64,000 nt of DNA from Notospermus geniculatus. Lineage: Eukaryota > Nemertea > Pilidiophora > Heteronemertea > Lineidae. This document shows, in pieces, positions 33,997-44,895 of this stretch; the first letter of the stretch is position 1; the number at the start of each line of letters is the position of its first letter. Location of the stretch: contig NMRB01000023.1 of NCBI GenBank assembly GCA_002633025.1, forward strand, positions 98,980-162,979, read 5' to 3'. The notes below the pieces were generated by a model that saw only the letters and a program-made list of their open reading frames with translations, was not told the DNA's origin and made no database searches. The translations under genes were made by a program, and so were the position numbers.

Positions 33997-36900
33997 CTAA
34001 TAACGACCGAGAACCTTCTCCAGCTGTTTCCGTTTGTAAATCTCGGCTCGTAGGCGATTGGTCTTGTATTCAGCTTCTCGTTTCTTCAATTCAACTTTCT
34101 CAGTAACTTCGGGTAACTTCTGGTAGATCCTGCAAATATGGAAGACATGAAATCCAGATTGAAGGCTTTTTTTGGTCTCTCTGTCAATTGATCAGTTTAC
34201 ATGTAGCTGCTTTGGCTACAGGTAATACATGTATTTGATAGCCAGTGACCAGAAAAGGCAAAGTGTACCAAAAGCCATCTTGCCCTGACAAGCGTTCCTA
34301 TCACTCCTACTCTTGCAAAGGAGTGTACTTCAAAGGGTAAAGTGACTGTACGCCTTGATATGTCAAGTGAAGATGACCAAAAGCAGGAATTCCACAAACT
34401 ACTCATTTCATTCTCACCTTTCAGTCAAATTCCTCATCTCTTTCTTGGACATTACACGTTTCTGTGGCCGAAACCAAAGATCTGGAAGATAACATGTGAC
34501 AATTAGACTGTGGCTGATTGATCAGGGGAGATATCGGAGGGGCTTATAGAATCCTACGAACCAACCATCTTGGCATATTATGTTGACGCAGACCATCTAA
34601 ATTGGAAAGTTGTACGCTTACCACTGAGAGGATGTGCATTCAAATTAGCCTGTTTCATTTTATTGTGTTTGAAGAGCTTTTCCCGCTGTTCGTCATGGGC
34701 ATGCTGCATCATTCGTTCTCTGGCTGCAAGGTTTAAACGACGAACTCGCTCGCGTGAATGCGATACAAAATCCTGCCGAAAAAGTAGCAGGGCTTCCTGG
34801 AAGATGATAAAAAAGTTCATGTACTGAGTGACCCACTGAATGGAATAGGCCAAATGGAGAAGAGGAAAATATTTCAGGGCAGGTAAAACTTATACCTGTA
34901 ATGTCATCCTCTTTTTCCCATCTTCCTTGACTTCCTTTCCGAGACAGAACTCGGTGTCAGGAGCAACTTCCACCCCCTCCATTGGGTTCTTCTCCTCTGC
35001 TGGGGCCGGGTAAGTGACCTGCCAGGGTTCTGTTTCCTGACGGAGGAGGTGGGCCTGTCTCTCCTTCAGAGGGAGTCTCCATGGCGGCTGTGTCTCCTTG
35101 ACTGGAACATACCAGGCCATTCCACCTAGGAATAACAGAAGTATTACATGTAGTACACGACAGACCCACTTGAAATGACAGGACAAGTTACAAATCCTCT
35201 TGATAGAGGGCAGCATGGATATGTACTGGTCGACCACAAAACTCGAACTAGATGTACATGAACTCACCAGGACTTCCCTTTGGTGCTGGCTTGTGCTTCT
35301 TCCGTTCAACAAAGATCTTCTCAGGGCTGAACATCCTCGATGGCGGCACCTTCGTTTCGGACTCAGGGGCCTCTTCCTTTTTTTCATCACCACCCTCAAT
35401 GCCAACATAACCCTCGAACAATCTCGGCGACGTTTGTGTCGCCATGGAAACCAATCGATCTTTTCTAGAAGCCGCCATTTTCAGTCTTGGCTGATTCTGA
35501 CCCACTTCTCTTGTTTTGGCCGCTCGTTTTGGTTTTGGTGACCCTATCTGTATCTGGACCTTCTTATTCTTCTTGGGAATCTCCTGCTTCCTTTTTGCTG
35601 GCTCCGCTCGTTTTCGGTTCTCCAAAGAGCGACTTCTGCTAGGCCTTGCTCTATATGGCTCCCGCTTTTCTGGTTTGTCAAATTCCAAATACACAGCCTC
35701 TTTATAGGACCGTGAGGGCCTTGATCTCTCCTGACCACGGTGTGCTGTTTCGTGTGAGCTTGTCGGACTGATGTTCTCCTTGCAGGGGCAGAAACTGGAG
35801 TCTGATGCAGAAGACAGATTAGCATCCCTTATCTTCCTCCTCCAATCCTGGAGTGACTTGCTCCTCCCAAACTGTGTGGATGATGTGACTGGCTTGGGAG
35901 CGCGTATAGTTGTATCCTCAACGCTTGTGTCGCTAACCACCACATCACTAACCGTATCCGACGTCAACAGACTGGAAACCGTTGTGACTGATGATGAATC
36001 GGTAATCGACACCTCCTTTCCAGTCTTCTTGTCATGAAGAATCCGTTCCAATTTCACGATCTTTTCCTTGCGTTTTAACTCGCGTCGTTTCTCCTTAGCA
36101 TATTTCTCCTTTTGTTCGCGAATCTTCAGTTGAAGTTTAACATACTTCGGATCCAGTTTGCCCAACGGAATCTTATCAATTTCAAAACTAGTCGTCGTGG
36201 CATCTGTAAACGAATGGCGCAAAACGCCGCCCTCTGGGATGGATGACAACGAGTCCGTCTGATCCAAGATGGTAGCCATCTTTGCCCTCATCTCAGTATC
36301 AGTACTGGATGACCTTGGAGTGCTGTCGTCAATCGGTCCTTCTCTGTTCTTCCTCAGTGTCCTGCTAAGGTCAGCCTCAAGGTCAGAACGAGTCTGACCC
36401 TGACTGTCTTGTTCTGATCGTGGGCTCTCTGACTCTACAATCACTACATGTACTTGTGCTTCATCAGAGATGGGACTCTTCCCAGGTGAGGCACTCCTGC
36501 CACTAGGCGAGACAGTCCTCTTGCTATCAGGTGAAACTGACAGACCTTCTCTGCTATCAGGCGAAACTGACAGACCTTCTCTGCTCCTCCGTCCTTCCTT
36601 TTGTTGCCAAGCCTGCCGTCGCTGACTCAAGACCTTCTCGTAATCATCGCCAAATTTCTCCCTAAGTTTCCTCTCATACTTACAGAGGTCGTTGTTCTCC
36701 TCCATGCGGCGAACCAAATGGTGGGTGGGGTTACGCAGCAAGTCTGCAAGGAGTCCAAACCTCTCACGTCGTTTCTGTGCCAAAGATGTTCCTACGTCAC
36801 CACGTTTCGCGTCACGATATCGGTCCCACATCTCCTGCAGATTCGATGGGAGTGACTCACTCCCATCACTCTCGCCTTCCAAGATATCCTGTAGGATTCT

Positions 36901-39900
36901 CAATGCTGGTCTCGGTTTCAAACCTGCCGTCCGTAGAGGGGGGTCATCTCTGTCTGAGCTGTTGGCACTCATTGTGGGCTCGAGGGGCTTGAAATCATTG
37001 TTGTCCCTGGAGAAGATGGATTGAGATGGTGAACAGACATAAAATCAAGCAACCATGAGAGTTCAGTGACAGGAAAACAAGAAGTTGACAGGGGCGGATC
37101 CAGGATTTGGGAAAAGAGGGGGCACCCTGTGCTACTGAACGATGAAATCTGCGGTGAATTTCAAAGATTTGCTCCAAATTCCAGAATTTCACAGTCGGTT
37201 TTACAGATTTGTTTGCCCAAAGGGGGGCACGTGCCCCTGTGTGCTCCCCTTGGATCCGCGCCTGGTTGATGAACAACAGGGACTTCCAGGAGACTTCAAG
37301 AAAATCATGACTTACGTTGGCCCAGTCAAATCTTCCAAAGTAACATCCTCCTCTGAACTCCTCTGCAGTGATGGTGACTGCCTGCCCTCACTGGATGCTG
37401 CAGTCCGTCCCTCAAATGAAGAAACCCTGTCCATGACACCATACGATGCTCTCTCCCTCTCTTTGTTTGCAACGACAGCTTCAGACTTTTCGTAAGGCAG
37501 CTCAGAGCTTCGACTCTTTGCAAGTGGGGATCGGAGTCTTAAGTCAACCATCTCAGTTGGAGTTGGTCTCCCGGAGGTCTCCATTTTCTTATCTTCTTCC
37601 CAAGCCGGGCGACGAAACTGTGGACTTTCCTCCGAATATTCACTGGGTGTCGGTGCTCGTATCTCAACTAGGCTTCCCTGAAAATTGTTTAAAGACACTG
37701 TAATAATGACTTGCACTGTTTAGTTGAAATTAAAAAGACACTGTGTGGGAGTCATATAATTTCATTACGTATCAAAAATCTCATTTGTATTGTACTGAAC
37801 AACTATTTGACTTACCCGTGAGGCTTCATCAACTTTCTCCAAAGACTTGGCCCGATTCTTGTTGGCATAGATTCCTCCGCCTCTTATTGGGACGTCTGGA
37901 CGTGAGCCGAGGAGATGACGGGGAAGGTACGGGCCTTCTGCATCATCAGATCCTGGAGGAAAAGAACAGGTGTGTTTAGAATGGCTTTAAAATAATGAGA
38001 GATGGAAATGTGTCGAAGTTCCTTTTGCTTCGGCCACAAAGACAACTTTTATCGTTTAAGTGGTCATTTTAACTAAATATCTCCAGCAGAATCTCTGCCA
38101 TAACAACAGAAAATGCCCAAAGAGTTGAAGTCAAACCATCTACGCTAACACAGAGTGCTTTTAACACCACAAACCTGTATGTGTGCTCTCCATAGTAGTC
38201 TCGCCAACTGAAAGGGTTCCCATTTCTTCAGGAAGACTGTCGGCACCATCACGAGCGCTAAGTTTTGAGCGACCAATCTCCCGTCTGTGTGCTGCAGATG
38301 CTAAGTCACGAGGTGTACTGTCTAGATCGGAAGATTCCACTAAAAAGAATAGATTTTCGCATCAGAATTATCAACAGGCTTATCAAGACATATCAGACAG
38401 TCTTCAGAGGTGGGAAATAAGACAAATATTATTTGACGGGATTGAAATAATACACCAATAGAGAAAACTTACCATCTTTGGTGGTTGAGAACACACGCCC
38501 CCTTGCCAGCTCCCTTAGCTCATCAAGATTACTTTGGTCATCAGAACTGAAAAGAGAATAGACATGATTTTCCACAGAATATGTCGTCTGCACAGCTTGC
38601 TTGGAATTCATGGTCTGATGTGTTCAACTGGCGCAAGTCTTACACAACTAGACAAAGGTACACCATCTTCAGGCCCACTGCCTGTATGACCAAATACCAT
38701 GCAACAAATCATTAGCTGATCACATTAAGCTAGAGCATAACATACCTGGAGAATTTAGGTGCCTTTGAGTCATCAGCGGTGGCACCATACAATAGATATC
38801 TTCCATCTTTTGGTGTCAGCCGACGTCGGATATCCCGTTGCCGCACTTCCGCAGTGAACTGGGCAACTTCTCGTGATGCATCATGTGAATCATCAGCAAT
38901 CAGATCCCGCCTCAAATAACCCCTGTTTACGCTGGTGCCCATTTTGGGCTGTCTGGTCGGTGATTTCTTGGGCGATGCAGCGGGAGAGTGCCTGGGCTCA
39001 CGTAAGGACTCCCTAGACTGCCTCTTTGGCGAGGTATCAAATCTTTGATGCTGCATCTTGTCCAGTTGAATGGAGAGGAAGTCAGCAGCATGGCTGAAGG
39101 CATGGAACGGTTTTTTGGCCATTGGAGACATACTTAGGCCAAGTGATGATTCATAATCAGATCTGTGATCACGTTTTGTCGGTGTGGTGAGGGTTGGGGT
39201 CGAAGCATGCCTGCTCAGTGATGGTGAAAGTCGTTCATCGTTGACAGAACTGGGGCGATGTAGCGACGTACTTGAACGAGGACGATGCATATCAGTTGGT
39301 GTCCTTCCCCTGGATTCTGGACGTCTCTCAGGTGATGTTTCTCTCATTTGATCCGAGTATCGCTCACGTATTTCTCTGTGATACTGATCAGCTGATAACC
39401 GAGAATCCGATCGAGCTAGCGATGAAATGGAATTCGGGCTGTATAAATCATGTTGGTGGAGCCTGGAGGATGATGGTGACTTTGACCCTGGCAGTGACCT
39501 ATAAGACCCGTAACTTTCACGCATAGGTTCAACCCTGTCATCATAACGGCGGATATCATCATCATCCAACCTTGCTGCTTGCATGGCACGGAGGTGTATC
39601 ATATATTCAGTCTCCTCTGCTTCTCTGAGAATATCATACGCTTGTTGCTGCGGCGATTCCTTCTCAAGAAGTTTCAAAACTTTTAGCGCCAAGCTGTCTT
39701 TGTCGGCCAGCAACCCAGACAAACTTGGCGGCTGTTGTTCAAAGGCAAGATCAGGCTCTGTTAGTGCACGGCTCAGGTTGTGCATGTACTTTCGCTCTTC
39801 AGGGTTAGGACTGACACTGCGAGCTCTGCGGTGTTGCCTGTCTTCCTCTATTGCTGTCAAGTTATTGATCGCCTGGATCAAGTCGTCTTTTGGATTCTTC

Positions 39901-42900
39901 ACCGAGGCGACAAACTGTGGGAGATCCCCTTCACCAATGTCAGCACCGTAATCCCAAGCCAATCGTTTGCTCTTGTCACCCTCTTCGCTGACAGACGTAC
40001 CAGAGCTCCTGCAAGAGCTGGCCTGGGACATTCGCGATCGCGGAGAAGCCTCCTTTTCCTCCAGACTCCGCTCGATGTAGTCCAGTTCACGCTGTAACTT
40101 CTCATAGTCTAGGGATTCATCATGAACATGAATAGAATGAATCAGCTCATGGATGGATCTCGGGCTTGCCCGAGGACTCATATCATCGCTGAGGTGTGCT
40201 GTGGTCTGCAGCAAACGATGGACTTTCTCAGAGAGGGAGTCTTCACTCCTGTTGGTCATATGCTCGTCATCACGGTGAAGATGAAGCCTCAGAATCTGCC
40301 CGTAGCGATCAACATCATCAGAGGTGACACCAGAAGATGTAATATCTGGAGTAACTTCGGTGTCAAATGCGTCACCATGGGGCCCATCTCTCTTTGGACT
40401 GGGAGATACTGACACATCCGACACTATACTTGGAACAACGGTCGAGCTACTGTCTTCATTAAAACTGCGCTCCTGCTCACACTTATGGAGAAGCTCTCGA
40501 ATTCTTGCCGTTATGGAATCATTACTTATGTCATCTTGAACTGGATTTTCATCTAAATCTTGTTGACTTCCTTCATTCCTCCTCGACTGCTGAGCCAGAA
40601 AATCTTCAATCTCCGTGATAATGGTATCCCCCAGACTAGTGTTGACGTCTCTTATGATGGATTGTGCCGAGGCATCATTGTTTCTAGAGGTGTTTGGTCC
40701 GAGCAGGCTGTCTGGCAGGTCCTGATAACTGGTATCGCTATATTCACCTCGATGTAGGTCACCGTCAACAGATATTCCAGTATCATCCGTTGGTGATCGC
40801 CTCAAATCACCATCACTTATATCGGACTCTCGCTGTGGTATTGTATCAGGGTCATTCAAGATCCTCACCCTTGGTGACACTGTATGCATGGTCTTCCCAG
40901 TTGGCTGGCAAATGGACATGGCAGCCCTGCGGACAGGATCATCCTTCGTAAAATCAGATGGAGGAGGAGGAAATCTGTAACTGGTAGAATCTGATTCACC
41001 ATCCGTTCCTACTGGTTGCGGACGTGGCTGATGTCTGAATTCAGCCACATCATGTTCCAAGTTATCTTTATACATGCTGTGAGATGGCGCTGTGGGCTCC
41101 GGGTCATCGTCATCATCACGGTCAGGTTCGGGCAGAGGAACGCCCAATGCTGTCATAAGTTTCTCCCTCTCAGCTGCTGGCATGTAATCCTTAACCCCTG
41201 CATTCGTGATCACCGACTCCACCTCTTCTTCATCCTTAATTGTCTCTTCATCTGTGTCCATGTCTCGTCTTTCACCAACAGAACCATAATCTGGAACAAC
41301 CTGAGCACCAGTGAATGTGCTCGTATCACCAGTCTGGAAAGACTCGTCGAACCCCTCAAACTTCTTCCTAAGTTCTTGGAGATCTAAGTGTGTGTCAGCG
41401 ATGAATGGAGTGGAAGTGGTGAGAAGGCCATGTCGACCAGGAGTAGCCCCATTTTTGGTGTGATTGGCAGAGAAGCATATCGAGTCAGGATAAAGTGACA
41501 GCGGTGTTTCACCAACTGGACGCAATCCTGAAGGAGCCAAGAATTCCTTTGGAAGCATTTTTGGTGTAGCAGCAACTGGAAGCCCTTCTGCTAAAATACG
41601 AACTGGATCCTTCTCATCCTCTTTCACTGTATCTCGCGGCGTCTGCCCTGCTGAGCTGCAGGTAGACCAAGTTCCTGCTCCATCCTGATCTGACCACGGC
41701 TCACAAATATGATACATGTTGTTCTTATCTCCACTTATACCACTTGTCGTCGTTGGCTCACTTATGTCGGATCGCGGCGAAACGTCTTCATCTGACTTTT
41801 GTTTCAATGAAACTGAGAGATGTCCGGTAACAAAATCTGAGGAGACTTTCCCAATAGCAGATTGAAGTGCTTCTTCATTCTCTACTTCTGAGACAGCATC
41901 GGCTAAGACTTGACTGGATATATCAGATGCCATTTTGTCTAGGATATCATCAGTTGTTGCAGAAGCTTCAAAGGCAGCTCGTCTGTCCTCTCGGATGTTA
42001 TCAGGCAGAGAAGGAGGCTTAACAGTTGATCCGGGCATGACAGGAATTTTGGATCGCTTTGGAGTCCCATTGCTAGCATCACTCACAGGATACTCTGTGA
42101 GACTCTGTTGACTGTCAAGAGTATGTTGCGAGAGATGATTCTCATCATCAGTGGCGCCTGCAACTCCAATCTGGTCCTTGGATTGACTTGTGTTTGGTGG
42201 AATGTCACCTGAAACAAACCAAGGGGGTACAATGTAAGAAGAACCTCTAACAGCAAATGAAATTAATTGCAAAGAATTATAGCAAAGACATTAATAGCAG
42301 AGTGCACAGATATAATCGTTTCAACTTATACAAAAGGGTTAAAGACTTCAAATTCTCGACAAGACTCTCATATCACACCAGTACCTGAGTCAACTTTCTC
42401 ATCTGGCTTCTGCACCTTTTCCTCTTTCATCAACCCCAGACTACAAGTTGATCCTGAGCCACCGACACCAGATTCTTCATCAAAGCTTTCGTCAGACTCA
42501 AGTGGCTTTGGCTGAGTGGGGGAAAACAGAAAAGATTAGGAACTGAGAGTAGGCCTACATCTGCAAAAATACAGACATGATAATTACACTGTCTTTCTCA
42601 ATCAACATTTGTTCAACAATTAATTCCAATTTTGAATTACATGAATTAAGCAATTAAGGGACAGCCCTATCAACGGCTTGGACCAAGCGGCAGAAATTGA
42701 TTCCCCTTTCCCCTTCTTCCTGAGCTGACTTTGGTATTGGCTTGGCAAGCCAATGTCAGATGGTCCGCTCAGGAAGAAGGGGAATCCATTGCAACAATGG
42801 AAGACACAGCCCACCCACAGCACAGGCCTAGTAAGTATTAGGGTGCCTGGATGGACGCTAGCCCAGAAGGCAGTTCACACTTGCTCAGTTAGCTAAGCAC

Positions 42901-44495
42901 CTACCTTAAATTCAGGTGACGCACGGCCAGGATCAGGAAAAGAGTAATTATGAGTTTCCTGAAAGTGAATGAGACGAGAACATCATAATACAATCGTACT
43001 GGCTATTCGTACCGTCACGGTGCAAATAACGCCAAACCAGATCTTATTCACACCGTCGTAAACAGCCAATCAGAAAGCTTCATTCAAGGCATGCCAGATG
43101 AAGTTACCGGTATCATCTCGCACAATGCCGGATTTTTTTTCAATTATCTTGATGAAAACGTTAATTTATAACCACTACCAGGAAAAAAAGTTTTATAACC
43201 AATGTTTTTGGGCAAGGTGGGCCTACTAAAGTATCTAATGATTCCCGACGGGTCGTAGCATGAGCCGCAGTGGCCGAGTGGTTTGCGTGGGTGTGGTTAT
43301 CAAACGGCAGGCCGCGGGTTCGAGCCCCATCATGAAAGTTCTTTTTTTATTTTCTTTTAGTTCTTCTTTCACCTCCTTTTATTCTTCTTTTCGTCTTTTT
43401 GTCGATATCATGATATCGATCCGAGTGACTGTCTCGGAAAACGGGGAACTGCGTAGGCTAATTCTTGAGCCAATTTTTTTCGAAAAAAAATTAGGGCCTA
43501 CCGGTAGGCCTATGAAAAATATTTTATCATCAGGCAGCAGAGGCCAACATTTCATCATTAAATGTGAAAGATGGGGTCATTGGACCCCGTCAAAGGANCT
43601 AACAGCAAATGAAATTAATTGCAAAGAATTATAGCAAAGACATTAATAGCAGAGTGCACAGATATAATCGTTTCAACTTATACAAAAGGGTTAAAGACTT
43701 CAAATTCTCGACAAGACTCTCATATCACACCAGTACCTGAGTCAACTTTCTCATCTGGCTTCTGCACCTTTTCCTCTTTCATCAACCCCAGACTACAAGT
43801 TGATCCTGAGCCACCGACACCAGATTCTTCATCAAAGCTTTCGTCAGACTCAAGTGGCTTTGGCTGAGTGGGGGAAAACAGAAAAGATTAGGAACTGAGA
43901 GTAGGCCTACATCTGCAAAAATACAGACATGATAATTACACTGTCTTTCTCAAAACAACATTTGTTCAACAATTAATTCCAATTTTGAATTACATGAATT
44001 AAGCAATTAAGGGACAGCCCTATCAACAGCTTGGACCAAGCGGCAGAAATGGATTCCCCTTTCCCCTTCTTCCTGAGCTGACTTTGGTATTGGCTTGGCA
44101 AGCCAATGTCAGATATATACCAAAGGTCCGCTCAGGAAGAAGGGGAATCCATTGCAACAATGGAAGACACAGCCCACCCACAGCACAGGCCTAGTAGGAG
44201 TAGGAGGGTGCCTGGATGGACGCTAGCCCAGAAGGCAGTAAATTTCAGAGTTCACACTTGCTCAGTTAGCTAAGCACCTACCTTAAATTCAGGTGACGCA
44301 CGGCCAGGATCAGGAAAAGAGTAATTATGAGTTTCCTGAAAGTGAATGAGACGAGAACATCATAGGCCTAATAGGATTTGTGCACAGAGCCCGCCGCCTG
44401 TTCAGGTTCAACACGAATTTTCAACACGATCAAATAAGTATTAGAACAGTAATCGTTTTTAAGTATCTCTTTATCACAAATACCTTATTCTCCAT
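33997..44495 (-). CDS. ALMS1: ALMS-motif centrosome/basal-body protein (ALMS1-like), 2244 aa
   Basis: Coding exons, minus strand: 44495-44484, 42958-42905, 42511-42385, 42208-38746 (3463 nt), 38546-38473, 38339-38175, 37952-37816, 37677-37316, 37006-35268, 35125-34896, 34796-34622, 34481-34418, 34129-33997. They total 6735 nt in one frame. The short first exon encodes MENK, with an in-frame TAA three codons upstream supporting the start. Most of the protein is acidic, Ser/Asp-rich and disordered. The C-terminus carries the ALMS motif (PF15309), shared by ALMS1, CEP295 and C10orf90: MTLQEALLLFRQDFVSHSRE, RVRRLNLAARER, FRPQKRVMSKKEM, IYQKLPEVTEKVE, YKTNRLRAEIYKRKQLEK. ALMS1 is preferred because the CEP295 N-terminal coiled coil is absent; the long tandem repeats of mammalian ALMS1 are absent too. 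A basic coiled coil (KREQKEKYAKEKRRELKRKE-like) lies near the middle of exon 37006-35268. Exons 42905-42958 and 42385-42511 have second copies at 44282-44335 and 43737-43863. Confidence 0.8.
36515..36595 (-). repeat. 30-bp in-frame tandem repeat in the ALMS-motif gene
   Basis: Two adjacent near-identical 30-bp units each encode REGLSVSPDS; a third, partial copy (TVSPSGR) follows. It preserves the reading frame. Confidence 0.8.
37089..37265. mobile_element. Non-autonomous DNA element, copy 1 (AGGGGCGGATCC ends)
   Basis: About 177 bp, beginning CAGGGGCGGATCCAGGATTT and ending GGATCCGCGCCTG, i.e. imperfect terminal inverted repeats. Flanks share GTTGA. The body is clearly similar to 61750-61900. 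It is inserted in an intron of the ALMS-motif gene. A hAT-like origin is possible but not proven. Confidence 0.8.
42247..42987 (-). repeat. Duplicated segment, copy A (two ALMS-gene exons)
   Basis: 741 bp nearly identical to 43599-44364, with small indels. It contains exons 42385-42511 (127 nt) and 42905-42958 (54 nt) and the hairpin at about 42702-42787 (ATTCCCCTTCTTCCTGAGC and its complement). Confidence 0.92.
43264..43348 (+). repeat. tRNA-like sequence with pol III boxes and T-run
   Basis: GCCGCAGTGGCCGAGTGGTT resembles a Ser/Leu-type tRNA 5' half with A box. The B box GCGGGTTCGAGCCCC follows, then seven T at 43342. No acceptor stem forms with the 3' part, so it is a pseudogene or SINE head. 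It lies in the segment present only between the two duplicated copies. Confidence 0.6.
43598..43598. other. Single N at the start of duplicated copy B
   Basis: The base after this N begins a sequence that repeats 42247 onward, which is the signature of two overlapping contigs or haplotigs placed end to end. Confidence 0.8.
43599..44364 (-). repeat. Duplicated segment, copy B (two ALMS-gene exons)
   Basis: 766 bp, near-identical to 42247-42987. Exons 43737-43863 and 44282-44335 encode the same residues as copy A. Differences include an extra TATATACCA block near 44115 and TAAATTTCAG near 44240. Splicing both copies in tandem would add 181 nt and break the frame. Confidence 0.92.
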
Positions 44496-44895
44496 GATTG
44501 TTTATTGCAATTTATTGAATAGGGCTTAAATAAGAGTGATTTTTTTTCTTGTTGTTTACAAACAGTGAGGGAAATTTGAATTTGCAGCCATGTTTGAACT
44601 TGCTTGACCTCTGACCCGAATATCTGCATGAGCTAAGGCGATAGGCCTATCGTTCTCGTAAGAATTTCTATTTTTGTCCATTTCGTGCAGTAAAATAATT
44701 AGGAAAACCATGAAATATTAACTATGAAACAAGCCCAAAGGAAAATTTAACGACAGCTGCACGTTCCCATGAGCCTGTGTTCAAAATGGCTGCGCCCATG
44801 TGAATGATTCGCATTTTGCTAAAACTCCTCGCAAAAAGCATCACAAAACACACTTGGTTGAAAGAATTGTTGGTACAGGAAAGAATCTAGAAAAC
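44496..44895. promoter_or_regulatory. Bidirectional promoter and 5' UTRs of the ALMS-motif gene and SUPV3L1
   Basis: Only 400 bp separate the two start codons, which face away from each other. AATGGCTGCGCCCATG near 44785 begins a short upstream ORF (44786-44803), and a second upstream ORF runs from 44804 to 44890, five bases before the SUPV3L1 ATG. No TATA box was recognised. Confidence 0.6.

Noticed and set aside
43264-43348. Functional tRNA-Ser/Leu
   Set aside because: The 5' and 3' ends do not pair, and the sequence runs into unrelated T-rich DNA.
43260-43634. 124-codon frame across the N at 43598
   Set aside because: It spans a contig join and starts in the tRNA-like repeat; not a real reading frame.
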